DNA of 64,000 nt from Marinoscillum pacificum. Lineage in GTDB: Bacteria > Bacteroidota > Bacteroidia > Cytophagales > Cyclobacteriaceae. Under the pieces are notes generated by a model. That model made no database searches, was not told where the DNA came from, and worked only from the letters and a program-made list of their open reading frames with translations. Of the stretch, positions 44,819 to 52,413 are shown piece after piece. The stretch spans positions 62,001-126,000 of the forward strand of contig NZ_JAMZMJ010000009.1 in the NCBI RefSeq assembly GCF_024714495.1, in the 5' to 3' direction. Made by a program: the position numbers and the translations under genes. How positions within the stretch are numbered: position 1 is the stretch's first letter; each line of letters opens with the position of its first letter.

Positions 44819-45277
44819 ATGGAAGAAGAAGATTTTAGAAAGCATGAAAAGCTGCCGATTTACCAAAAGGCTCTTGAAATTTATGATCTGGTTCATCAAA
44901 TAGCGGATCTCATCCCTGAGGACAATGAGCGCTTGATGAATATCAAACAATTTATGCTCGCTGACGCTGGAATGCTGAGCGCAAAAATAGCCGGAGCCGA
45001 AGCGGGTGGGCTATACGATCTCAAAATGGAAGCTGCAGCTATTATCAGAAAATCCGCCAAAGACTTAATGCTCCACAACCACTCACTGGAAGCTTTCGGA
45101 TTTAAAGAGTCCTCCTATTATCAACTAGTCAGAGACCAAATCGAAGAATTTCGGCTGCTATTCATAGACTGGGTAGCTGGTTTCGATCAGTGGGATTACG
45201 TGATTGACAATTGGGGACTATTCAATCCTCCAGGAGTTGGGCCATATGATGTCGATCCGGATGATTTGATTGAGTAA
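44819..45277 (+). CDS. predicted four-helix protein (152 aa)
   Basis: Starts MEEEDFRKHEKLPIYQKALE and is almost entirely helical, with DLVHQIADLIP, LADAGMLSAKIAGAEAGGLY, AAAIIRKSAKDLMLH and YYQLVRDQIEEFRLLFIDWV forming four helices. The acidic tail is PYDVDPDDLIE. The opening resembles small four-helix-bundle proteins of the S23/avd type, but no firm homology is claimed. The ATG at 44819 is preferred to the upstream TTG, which would add eight residues and start inside the A/T-rich region after the terminator. Confidence 0.75.
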   Translation: MEEEDFRKHEKLPIYQKALEIYDLVHQIADLIPEDNERLMNIKQFMLADAGMLSAKIAGAEAGGLYDLKMEAAAIIRKSAKDLMLHNHSLEAFGFKESSYYQLVRDQIEEFRLLFIDWVAGFDQWDYVIDNWGLFNPPGVGPYDVDPDDLIE

Positions 45278-45324
45278 TCAAACTTTCAATCATAAAATGA
45301 GTTTAACATTCAAAACCAACAACT

Positions 45325-46071
45325 ATGAAAACCATACTCACCCTTTTATCCCTAGTATCTATCCTGTCAGTATCAGCCCAAATCGAGCCAGACATGATTC
45401 CAGCAAAACATACTGATATCAAGATTCAGCCAATCGGACATGGATCAGTTATCCTGGAGTGGAATGGTGAAGTGATTTATGTCGATCCATTTGGGGCCGA
45501 GAAGTATGAAGGACAAAAAGATCCTACAATGATTCTGATCACGGATATTCATGGAGATCACCTAAATGTGAAGACATTGGAAGCTATCAATACCTCCAAT
45601 GCAAAGTTTGTAGTTCCGCAAGCTGTGAAAGATCAATTACCGGAAGCATATCACAAGAACTTATTTACATTAGCTAATGGAGAAGCGATAAAAGTCAATG
45701 ATATTTCCATCTCAGCGATACCTATGTATAACCTTCCAGAAACTGATGACTCCAGACATCCTAAAGGCCGCGGTAATGGATACATCCTTAACCTTGGTGG
45801 CAAGAAAGTGTACTTATCCGGTGATACCGAGGACATTGAGGAAATGCGTGCGTTAGAAGGTATCGATGTGGCTTTTGTATGCATGAACTTACCTTACACC
45901 ATGGATATTGATCAGGCAGCGAGTGGTGTACTGGCATTTAAGCCAGCCATTGTCTATTCATACCATTACAGAGGACAAGGAGGATTGAGTGACGTAGAGC
46001 AATTCAAAAAAATAGTCAATGAAGGCGATGCCTCCATTGAAGTAAGATTAAAGAATTGGTATCCAGAATGA
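45325..46071 (+). CDS. secreted metallo-beta-lactamase-fold hydrolase (UlaG-like)
   Basis: A 248-aa protein with signal peptide KTILTLLSLVSILSVSAQ. Metal motifs are ITDIHGDHL (H-x-D-H form of the HxHxDH motif), YLSGDTED and the C-terminal YSYHYRGQ. UlaG-like members hydrolyse lactones or phosphodiesters; the substrate here is unknown. The last 45 bp recur at 48957-48994 (imperfect) and 56115-56159, which marks this gene end as a boundary of the duplicated region. The gene ends one base before the FtsX 3' fragment on the other strand. Confidence 0.88.
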   Translation: MKTILTLLSLVSILSVSAQIEPDMIPAKHTDIKIQPIGHGSVILEWNGEVIYVDPFGAEKYEGQKDPTMILITDIHGDHLNVKTLEAINTSNAKFVVPQAVKDQLPEAYHKNLFTLANGEAIKVNDISISAIPMYNLPETDDSRHPKGRGNGYILNLGGKKVYLSGDTEDIEEMRALEGIDVAFVCMNLPYTMDIDQAASGVLAFKPAIVYSYHYRGQGGLSDVEQFKKIVNEGDASIEVRLKNWYPE

Positions 46072-46287
46072 TCACTCATATTGGAGTGACTCCACTGGAT
46101 TGGTTCTGGATACTTTAAATACTTGAGAGAGAATTGTTACTGCAGCTAGTATTAGCATCATGGCCGTGCCCAACAATACCGTTCCCCACCCAAAACTCAC
46201 CTGGTTCGGGATATTATCAATCCACAGACGATTGACAAAGAAACTCATTGGAGCAGCTATGATAATCGCCACGCCAATCATGACCAA
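46072..46287 (-). pseudogene. 3' fragment of an FtsX permease gene
   Basis: The last 69 codons (IGVAIIIAAPMSFFVNRL to SNPVESLQYE-type end) are identical in protein sequence to the C-terminus of the permease at 56160-58829. At the DNA level about 18 of 210 bases differ, all at synonymous positions. The gene is cut at about 46281, where the sequence continues into a remnant of the macroglobulin-like gene. The fragment lacks a start and nearly the whole permease, so it is a truncated copy and not a functional small gene. Confidence 0.9.
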
Positions 46288-46532
46288 TTCCTATCTTTTC
46301 TTGAAATACAGACCCTTTCTCTCCTACAAGCTCTACATACAGCACTTACTCAAATCAGACAACGGTCCTGTACTCTCACTTCTACAATATGCCGAAAAAA
46401 CGATGGACTTTCCAACAATCAAATAGTCACTATTGAGATGACGTTTACTTCATCACGAAAATTTGAACTCTAAACCAAACAGTTTGAAACAAGAATGAAG
46501 AAAATCGAAATACTAAAAACTACACTCATCAT
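46282..46532 (-). pseudogene. 5' remnant of the macroglobulin/plug-like gene (left copy)
   Basis: About 250 bp align with the start of the gene at 49009-51258 (counterpart 51003-51258). The reading frame begins at ATG 46532 but stops at a TAG after about 20 codons (a CAG codon in the intact copy), and further stops and frame changes follow. Everything after about codon 84 is deleted and replaced by the FtsX fragment. It is dead. Confidence 0.88.
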
Positions 46533-47686
46533 TATTCTATCCAATATTCGGGTCTTTGAGTAGAACCAAAACTCGTACAATCTGTGCATGTTCCTGGCTC
46601 TAAAACCACAAACTGTTGTTCCTCATTATACTCCACCAAATCTACTTTAGGCAAATAAAATTCGAAGAAATCTTCAAACGTCACCTCTGTAGGAAAACAA
46701 AGTGTTCTGTATCCAGGTCTTGGAAAATTTGGATCTAAATCATTATAATTAAAAAAAACTCGTTTTTCTGACACACCGGCTACATCGAAGTATCCAAGTA
46801 CTATTTCATCTGGATCTGTAAAAGAAGTTACGTTGCTTACCAGGGTTCCGCGCTGTTGATCAAAAAGTGACCCACCCGATTCATTTAATTCCTTGAACTG
46901 GCGATAATAACCGTATGAGCTAGCAGAAATAGCATATTGTTTCACACTAATTGAATATCTATTTCGAAGAAAATCATCCAGTCCAGAAATGAATCTAATT
47001 GGAAATTCTACAACTCGATTTCCAGATTTCACAGCCTGTGTTATTAAAATACTAGATGACTGTCCATATCCATAGCAGACACTAGTAGAATCTATAGTTA
47101 CCTCCACTACTCCCTGCTGAAGATACTTATAAAATGCAACCTTAGGCGTTACGATCTTATAATCTTCTGTCCATTCATACAGGTAATTCTGTGCTTGATT
47201 CGTATCGTCATGTGTATCCAAAAAGAACTGAATCCCACCTTCATATTGATCACTTCCTTCTACTGATAATTCCGCATATCGATCATAAATACTATCAATA
47301 GGTGGCGAAGCAATCAATTCTATTTCATTGGAATTGTACCTCCTATCCGAACCTATCGTGAATTGGAGCTGATAAGTCTCACCAGGAATACCAGCGAATT
47401 CTTCTACTGAACTATAATAGCCATCAAATCCCAATTGAAAAAAATACTCCTGACCACTTCCTGCCACTACCTTTACATCTGCATCAGATATTGCTTCATA
47501 GAACCCATTATTTACTTCACTTGTGTAGCTCAACCTAATTTTATGAATTTTATACTCATCAGTGATCATTCCATCCACCACTACAGATTTTCTATATCCA
47601 AATGATTCTGAATCAATAGGAATAGAACAATACGAGAGTATACCTCCCAGTAACATCACGAAAAGTAGATTCTTAAGTACTTTCAT
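46532..47686 (-). CDS. DUF4249 lipoprotein, left copy
   Basis: A 384-aa protein with lipoprotein signal (KVLKNLLFVMLLGGILSYC, Cys20). The DUF4249 domain opens VVVDGMITDEYKIHKIRLSYT, an Ig-like beta-sandwich followed by a beta-rich body. DUF4249 proteins accompany TonB-dependent receptors in Bacteroidota and may act as a surface-exposed partner similar to SusD. This copy stays open although its receptor neighbour is destroyed. It matches the right copy (51258-52412) almost exactly at residues 200-327 but differs strongly at residues 328-378 and at 190-199. Confidence 0.88.
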   Translation of the reverse strand: MKVLKNLLFVMLLGGILSYCSIPIDSESFGYRKSVVVDGMITDEYKIHKIRLSYTSEVNNGFYEAISDADVKVVAGSGQEYFFQLGFDGYYSSVEEFAGIPGETYQLQFTIGSDRRYNSNEIELIASPPIDSIYDRYAELSVEGSDQYEGGIQFFLDTHDDTNQAQNYLYEWTEDYKIVTPKVAFYKYLQQGVVEVTIDSTSVCYGYGQSSSILITQAVKSGNRVVEFPIRFISGLDDFLRNRYSISVKQYAISASSYGYYRQFKELNESGGSLFDQQRGTLVSNVTSFTDPDEIVLGYFDVAGVSEKRVFFNYNDLDPNFPRPGYRTLCFPTEVTFEDFFEFYLPKVDLVEYNEEQQFVVLEPGTCTDCTSFGSTQRPEYWIE

Positions 47687-47687
47687 T

Positions 47688-48030
47688 TTAGAACTTAAAG
47701 TTATAACTCACAGTAAGGATTGGCTTTCCAAAAACGACCAGCTTATAGCCTCGTACTTCTCCATTTACCAAATCGAAATAGACTGAACACAGATTGTCCC
47801 TACCCAACACATTATAGACAGAGCATGTGACGTCTGAATGTGCCAGTCGAGACAGTTTATGACCCGCCTCTAAACTGATAGTAAAATGGATACCTGGTTT
47901 CTTGCTAAAATTCATCGATTATGCTTTTTAGTGATTTCTGTGAATATTCCTTTCTGCTTACAGAAGCTGTCTCTTGAGCTCTACGGGCTAGACTCAAACT
48001 ACAAAAAATAATAAAATAGAGTTGATTCAT
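47688..48030 (-). pseudogene. TonB-dependent receptor remnant (left copy)
   Basis: About 120 bp of the 5' end and 190 bp of the 3' end of the receptor gene are joined at AACTGATA (47873-47880). In the intact copy the same 7-8 bases occur at 52599-52605 and 55031-55038, so the 2.4 kb between them were lost through a short direct repeat. The 5' part also carries an in-frame TAG (near 47918, a CAT codon in the intact copy), and the join is out of frame. Only the C-terminal strand YKLVVFGKPILTVSYNFKF remains readable. It cannot make a receptor. Confidence 0.92.
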
Positions 48031-48767
48031 TGGGCAATAAGTGATTCACAATAGTTAACTACCTGAACAAAATCTTCATCATGGTCAGGACGAGCTATTT
48101 TAAGATGATTCTTTCTGGCATATAGCCTGATCTGCTTTTTGTATACCGGAAATAACTTGAGCAAATCTGACTTACGTTTGATACGATGGTACCCATTGTA
48201 GTCTATGAAATACCAATTTTGATTTCGATACTCACTTTCGCCTTTGCTTCCTCCTACGAGTACATACTTTCGTCTTTTAGCGATTAGTTTAATTTGTTCA
48301 CCATCGTGTAGAAACTGGAAGAAGCCCTCACCTAATAAGTCAACAGAATTTGGTACATATTTAAAAACGGCATCCTTTAACCTAAACCATTCCACCTGAT
48401 TTTGAATTAATAAAACTGGATGAGAGATAGCCTGATCTGAATTTTGAACTTTTAAGTATAACAGATCCTTTTCCAAATCATACATTAACGGAATCTCACC
48501 AAAAGTCTCATCACGATAAGACATACTACCATCAACCCAAATATTGGTACGAAAGAAAGGGTGAGAAACAACCGCCTTTACTTCTGGTATAGCTCGAGTT
48601 CCGATGATTAAAGAAGTAGATTCTGGTCCAACTTGACCGTCATACCATGCCTGAAGGTCACCATCCAAATTCAAACTATCTACATTGATAGCCTTTTGCG
48701 AATAACTGAAAAATGAAGACAATAAAAGTGCGGTGATAAAAATTAGCTGGTATAGTCTTGATCTCAT
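48027..48767 (-). CDS. secreted protein of unknown function, left copy (246 aa)
   Basis: Signal peptide RLYQLIFITALLLSSFFSYSQ, then a 220-aa beta-rich domain ending in a basic helical part (KKQIRLYARKNHLKIARPDHDEDFVQVVNYCESLIAQ). Nine residues differ from the right copy (55185-55925) by my count. No family is recognised. It is the first gene of the cassette and overlaps the receptor gene by 4 bp (ATGA). In this copy only it and DUF4249 remain open. Confidence 0.82.
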   Translation of the reverse strand: MRSRLYQLIFITALLLSSFFSYSQKAINVDSLNLDGDLQAWYDGQVGPESTSLIIGTRAIPEVKAVVSHPFFRTNIWVDGSMSYRDETFGEIPLMYDLEKDLLYLKVQNSDQAISHPVLLIQNQVEWFRLKDAVFKYVPNSVDLLGEGFFQFLHDGEQIKLIAKRRKYVLVGGSKGESEYRNQNWYFIDYNGYHRIKRKSDLLKLFPVYKKQIRLYARKNHLKIARPDHDEDFVQVVNYCESLIAQ

Positions 48768-49008
48768 TAGGCTAGAATGAACATTGTTAAAACTGTAAGT
48801 GTCTTCAAAAATGTGATTTCCCTATTCAGACACTCATAGCTAACTTACGCGAATAATATCATTTATCTCAATAAAGAACGTGATTCATTAAGTTCATTAC
48901 ATCCACTGTATAACAATGGTGATTAACTACTATTTTAATTATACCTCAATAAACGTGATGCCTCCATTGACGTAAGATTATAAAATTGGTATCCCAACTA
49001 ACCAGAAA
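48768..49008. other. upstream region of the left cassette and boundary remnant
   Basis: 241 bp without a gene. It matches 55926-56159 closely and so probably includes the cassette promoter on the minus strand. The right end (48957-48994) is a mutated piece of the metallo-beta-lactamase-fold gene 3' end. The next gene (49009-51258) stops 14 bp further on. Confidence 0.75.
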
Positions 49009-51258
49009 TCAATTTACCGGTTGTACTACATTAAAGAATTCTATTATTGAATAGGGCTTTCCTTCTTCAGTAAAACCTTCAATCACCATTTCGTATTTCC
49101 CAGGCACATCAGAGGAAGTAAAAGATATCTCAGTGCTTTCTTCGCTGGACACAGTCAAGTCCGACGCCCAATACAACTGATCTCTCTGATCAGGGAGGTT
49201 TAGAGTATTGGTCACATTCTGGTTTATTTCTCCAATTGTTGAGCGTAGCTCCTTGATTTTGACCACTTCATAATTGTCTGGAAAATCAAAATCCTTAAAA
49301 CTTCCAGGCTTTGTAGTCAAACTGACTACACCATCTGCAATATATGGCCCTAAAAAGTATCGATCTTTTAACACTTCAATTTTCTCAATGTTGTATGGAG
49401 AAAACTCCAATAACTGATCATGCGGAACTGGCACTCCATCCAACAAAACCAATGGAGGCTTCTGATCACTCTTTAAATTAAAGTCAGTCCAGGTTCTGAT
49501 TTTGTAAGGTCTATTTTCCCTAACATTTACAGCCAAAATGTATTCTACAAATGTCTCTTTCAACGTTTTGAAACGTGTATACTCATCTAATATATATGAC
49601 TGGTCAAAAGGGATCTGAGGTAACCACTTAGAGCTATCTAAAGATTCAGGTAGCTCAACAAAAAATGTATTTTGAATTTGGGACCTGATACTGCGAGCTA
49701 TGATATCAGCTACCTGATCTTTCTCCAATGCTTTTAACTTATAATCAAGCTTTGGATAGCTACTCATAAACATGTCATCTAAGACAACATAATTACTCGA
49801 ACTGGTATCCAATGCTACTATATATCCATTTATTTCAGACAATTGACTTTTGAATGGAAGCGTAAATGCCCCGTTGTTATCTGTTTGAGCTATTCTCAAT
49901 TGAAATACTTCACCAGGAATGGTCAATGCCACAAATTGATTTGGCAGTGGAGTTTTATTAGCGTCAAACAATTTACCACTGATCAGTTCTTCACGAAATT
50001 CAGGAAGAAGATGAATACTTTCTGTTGTTTTGATTTTGGATGAACCTACTTCTTGGCTTGCGACCAATAGTAATGACTCCAAATCAATTTGATCAAGATT
50101 CTTAGTATTAAAATATGTTGACAAATCCACATAATCGCTAAATCTGGACAAGTCAGATTGATCAAGAATCACAGAAGACTTGGTTGCACTCTTCCCTTCA
50201 GCACATTTTCTCACAGAAACAGAATATTGTCCCTCTGGGATATTTTTAGTCAAATTTAAAGCAGTCCTTGTAGGATAATTGACATCTGATTCAGAGACTG
50301 TAACTGACGGCACATCAAAGTACCAAACTCGTGAGGCAAACAATTCGTCATTCTCACTATATAACTCTACGACAACCTCATCATTGTCAATCTGATCTCT
50401 TTTAATACGATTTTGTGAATTAAGGTTGACACTTCTGTCGTAATACGTCATACTTCTATCCAGAGAAGTAATTACCAACCTTCCAAACTCATTCATGTCC
50501 GGATACGAGCTGACTTGCACGTCAAGGTTGTATCGAGAATGCTCCAGTAATATGGTACTTCCTCCACCTGCTGACAATTCCATATCCTGAAAATGAAAAT
50601 TCCCTTTATTATCCTCCAATATCACTTGATAACTCTCCTTAAGTGATGGCGTGAAAAGAAACTTGCCTAAGCCAAATTGATCAAAAGTAAAATCCAGAAT
50701 TTTATCGCCATTAGCGTTTACTACTTTGCCTTTCCACAATTCTTGTTGATCTCCTCCTGTCAGCTGGTAACCAACCACATTTTCTACTTCAGAGACATAC
50801 TTACCCGTAGCTGGACGAAGATCCAGCTTAAACGACTTTTTGCTCGAATCAACAGGTACTTTATAATCCTCATATGGATTGATAATAACTACTTCACTTT
50901 GATGATAATCTCCAAAGTTCTTCATCCATCGAGTGTAAGCAAACAAGTAGTATTTACCTGTTGGAATCAAAGAGTTCAAAAACAACTCACCACTGCCAAC
51001 GCCATGATCAAGTCTTATCTTTTCTTGAAAAACAGCCCCTTTCTCACCTACAAGCTCTACATAAAGCACTTTACTCAAATCGGACAACTGTCCTGTACTC
51101 TCACCTCTACAATATGCCGAAAAAAGGATGGACTCACCAACAATCAAATAGTCACTATTGAGGTGAACGTATACTTCTTCTCGAATATTTGAACCCTGAG
51201 CCAAACTGTTTGAAACAAGAGCAAAGAAAATCGAAATACTAAAAACTATTCTCATCAT
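49009..51258 (-). CDS. secreted macroglobulin-like protein with C-terminal plug-like domain
   Basis: A 749-aa protein with signal peptide (RIVFSISIFFALVSNSLAQ). The N-terminal MG-type domain reads REEVYVHLNSDYLIVGESILF and FAYTRWMKNFGDYHQSEVVIINPYEDY. A carboxypeptidase-regulatory-like segment near 430-490 (LISGKLFDANKTPLPNQFVAL) follows. A TonB-plug-like strand (LVLLDGVPVPHDQLLEFSPYNIEKIEVLKDRYFLGP) lies at about 625-670. The family is common beside TonB receptors in Bacteroidota. The ATG at 51258 overlaps the DUF4249 stop (TAATG) and is preferred to the TTG at 51270. Confidence 0.85.
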   Translation of the reverse strand: MMRIVFSISIFFALVSNSLAQGSNIREEVYVHLNSDYLIVGESILFSAYCRGESTGQLSDLSKVLYVELVGEKGAVFQEKIRLDHGVGSGELFLNSLIPTGKYYLFAYTRWMKNFGDYHQSEVVIINPYEDYKVPVDSSKKSFKLDLRPATGKYVSEVENVVGYQLTGGDQQELWKGKVVNANGDKILDFTFDQFGLGKFLFTPSLKESYQVILEDNKGNFHFQDMELSAGGGSTILLEHSRYNLDVQVSSYPDMNEFGRLVITSLDRSMTYYDRSVNLNSQNRIKRDQIDNDEVVVELYSENDELFASRVWYFDVPSVTVSESDVNYPTRTALNLTKNIPEGQYSVSVRKCAEGKSATKSSVILDQSDLSRFSDYVDLSTYFNTKNLDQIDLESLLLVASQEVGSSKIKTTESIHLLPEFREELISGKLFDANKTPLPNQFVALTIPGEVFQLRIAQTDNNGAFTLPFKSQLSEINGYIVALDTSSSNYVVLDDMFMSSYPKLDYKLKALEKDQVADIIARSIRSQIQNTFFVELPESLDSSKWLPQIPFDQSYILDEYTRFKTLKETFVEYILAVNVRENRPYKIRTWTDFNLKSDQKPPLVLLDGVPVPHDQLLEFSPYNIEKIEVLKDRYFLGPYIADGVVSLTTKPGSFKDFDFPDNYEVVKIKELRSTIGEINQNVTNTLNLPDQRDQLYWASDLTVSSEESTEISFTSSDVPGKYEMVIEGFTEEGKPYSIIEFFNVVQPVN

Positions 51259-52412
51259 TATTCTATCCAATATTCAGGTGCTTCAGTAGGGCCAAAACTG
51301 GTACAATCAGTACACGGTGGCGGTTGAAATCTCACTAACTGTTGATCCTCTTCATAATATGTCAAATCCATGGTAGGAGTAAAAAACATAAAGAAATCTT
51401 CAAATGACAATTCTGTTGAATAACATTGAGCACGATAACCAGGCCGAGGGAAATTTGGATCTAAATCATCATAATTAAAAAAAACTCGTTTTTCTGACAC
51501 ACCGGCTACATCGAAGTATCCAAGTACTATTTCATCTGGATCTGTAAAAGAAGTTACGTTGCTTACCAGGGTTCCGCGCTGTTGATCAAAAAGTGACCCA
51601 CCCGATTCGTTCAATTCCTTGAACTGGCGATAATAACCATATGAGCTGGCAGAAATAGCATATTGTTTCACACTAATTGAATATCTATTTCGAAGAAAAT
51701 CATCTAGTCCAGAAATGAATCTAATTGGAAATTCTACAACTCGATTTCCCGATTTCAAAGCCTGTGTTATTAAAATACTTGATGACTGTCCATATCCGTA
51801 ACAAACACTTGTAGAATCTTGCAGAACAGGCACTACTCCTTGAGAAAGATACTTATAAAATGCAACCTTAGGTGTTACGATCTTATAATCTTCTGTCCAT
51901 TCATACAGGTAATTCTGTGCTTGATTCGTATCGTCATGTGTATCCAAAAAGAATTGAATCCCACCTTCATATTGATCACTTCCTTCTACAGATAATTCTG
52001 CATAGCGATCATAAATACTATCAATAGGTGGCGAAGCAATCAATTCTATTTCATTGGAACTGTACCCCCTATCCGAACCTATCGTGAACTGGAGCTGATA
52101 CGTCTCACCAGGAATACCCGCAAACTCCTCCTCGGAGCCATAATAGCCATCAAATCCCAATTGAAAAAAATACTCCTGACCGCTTCCAGTCACAACCTTT
52201 ACATCAGCATCAGATATTGCTTCATAGAATCCATTATTTACTTCACTTGTGTAGCTCAATCTAATTTTATGAGTTTTATACTCATCGGTAATCATTCCAT
52301 CCACCACTACAGACCGTCTATAACCAAATGATTCTGAGTCAATAGGAATAGAACAATACGAGAGTATACCTCCCAATAACATCACGAAAAGTAGATTCTT
52401 AAGTACTTTCAT
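51258..52412 (-). CDS. DUF4249 lipoprotein, right copy
   Basis: Paralogue of 46532-47686, 384 aa, with the same lipoprotein signal and DUF4249 body. By my count about 24 of 51 residues at 328-378 differ from the left copy, against 2 of 128 at 200-327. The C-terminal CTDCTSFG motif is kept in both. It is the natural partner of the receptor whose gene ends 2 bp upstream. Confidence 0.9.
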   Translation of the reverse strand: MKVLKNLLFVMLLGGILSYCSIPIDSESFGYRRSVVVDGMITDEYKTHKIRLSYTSEVNNGFYEAISDADVKVVTGSGQEYFFQLGFDGYYGSEEEFAGIPGETYQLQFTIGSDRGYSSNEIELIASPPIDSIYDRYAELSVEGSDQYEGGIQFFLDTHDDTNQAQNYLYEWTEDYKIVTPKVAFYKYLSQGVVPVLQDSTSVCYGYGQSSSILITQALKSGNRVVEFPIRFISGLDDFLRNRYSISVKQYAISASSYGYYRQFKELNESGGSLFDQQRGTLVSNVTSFTDPDEIVLGYFDVAGVSEKRVFFNYDDLDPNFPRPGYRAQCYSTELSFEDFFMFFTPTMDLTYYEEDQQLVRFQPPPCTDCTSFGPTEAPEYWIE

Positions 52413-52413
52413 T

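Larger units (their letters stand above)
46288..48994. repeat. left copy of the duplicated cassette
   Basis: This block is homologous to 51003-56159 (right copy), with a 2.4-kb deletion inside the receptor and loss of most of the macroglobulin-like gene. It contains DUF4249, the receptor remnant, the 246-residue gene, its upstream intergenic sequence (about 88 percent identical by eye) and a 38-bp remnant of the metallo-beta-lactamase-fold gene end at 48957-48994. Confidence 0.88.

Noticed and set aside
46072-46287. Open frame of 71 codons as a stand-alone membrane protein
   Set aside because: It is an exact C-terminal piece of the FtsX permease at 56160-58829, without own start region; treated as a truncated copy.
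47688-47915. 75-codon frame as a small gene
   Set aside because: It is the 3' end of a receptor remnant read through a deletion join; the start codon lies in the 5' remnant in a different frame.
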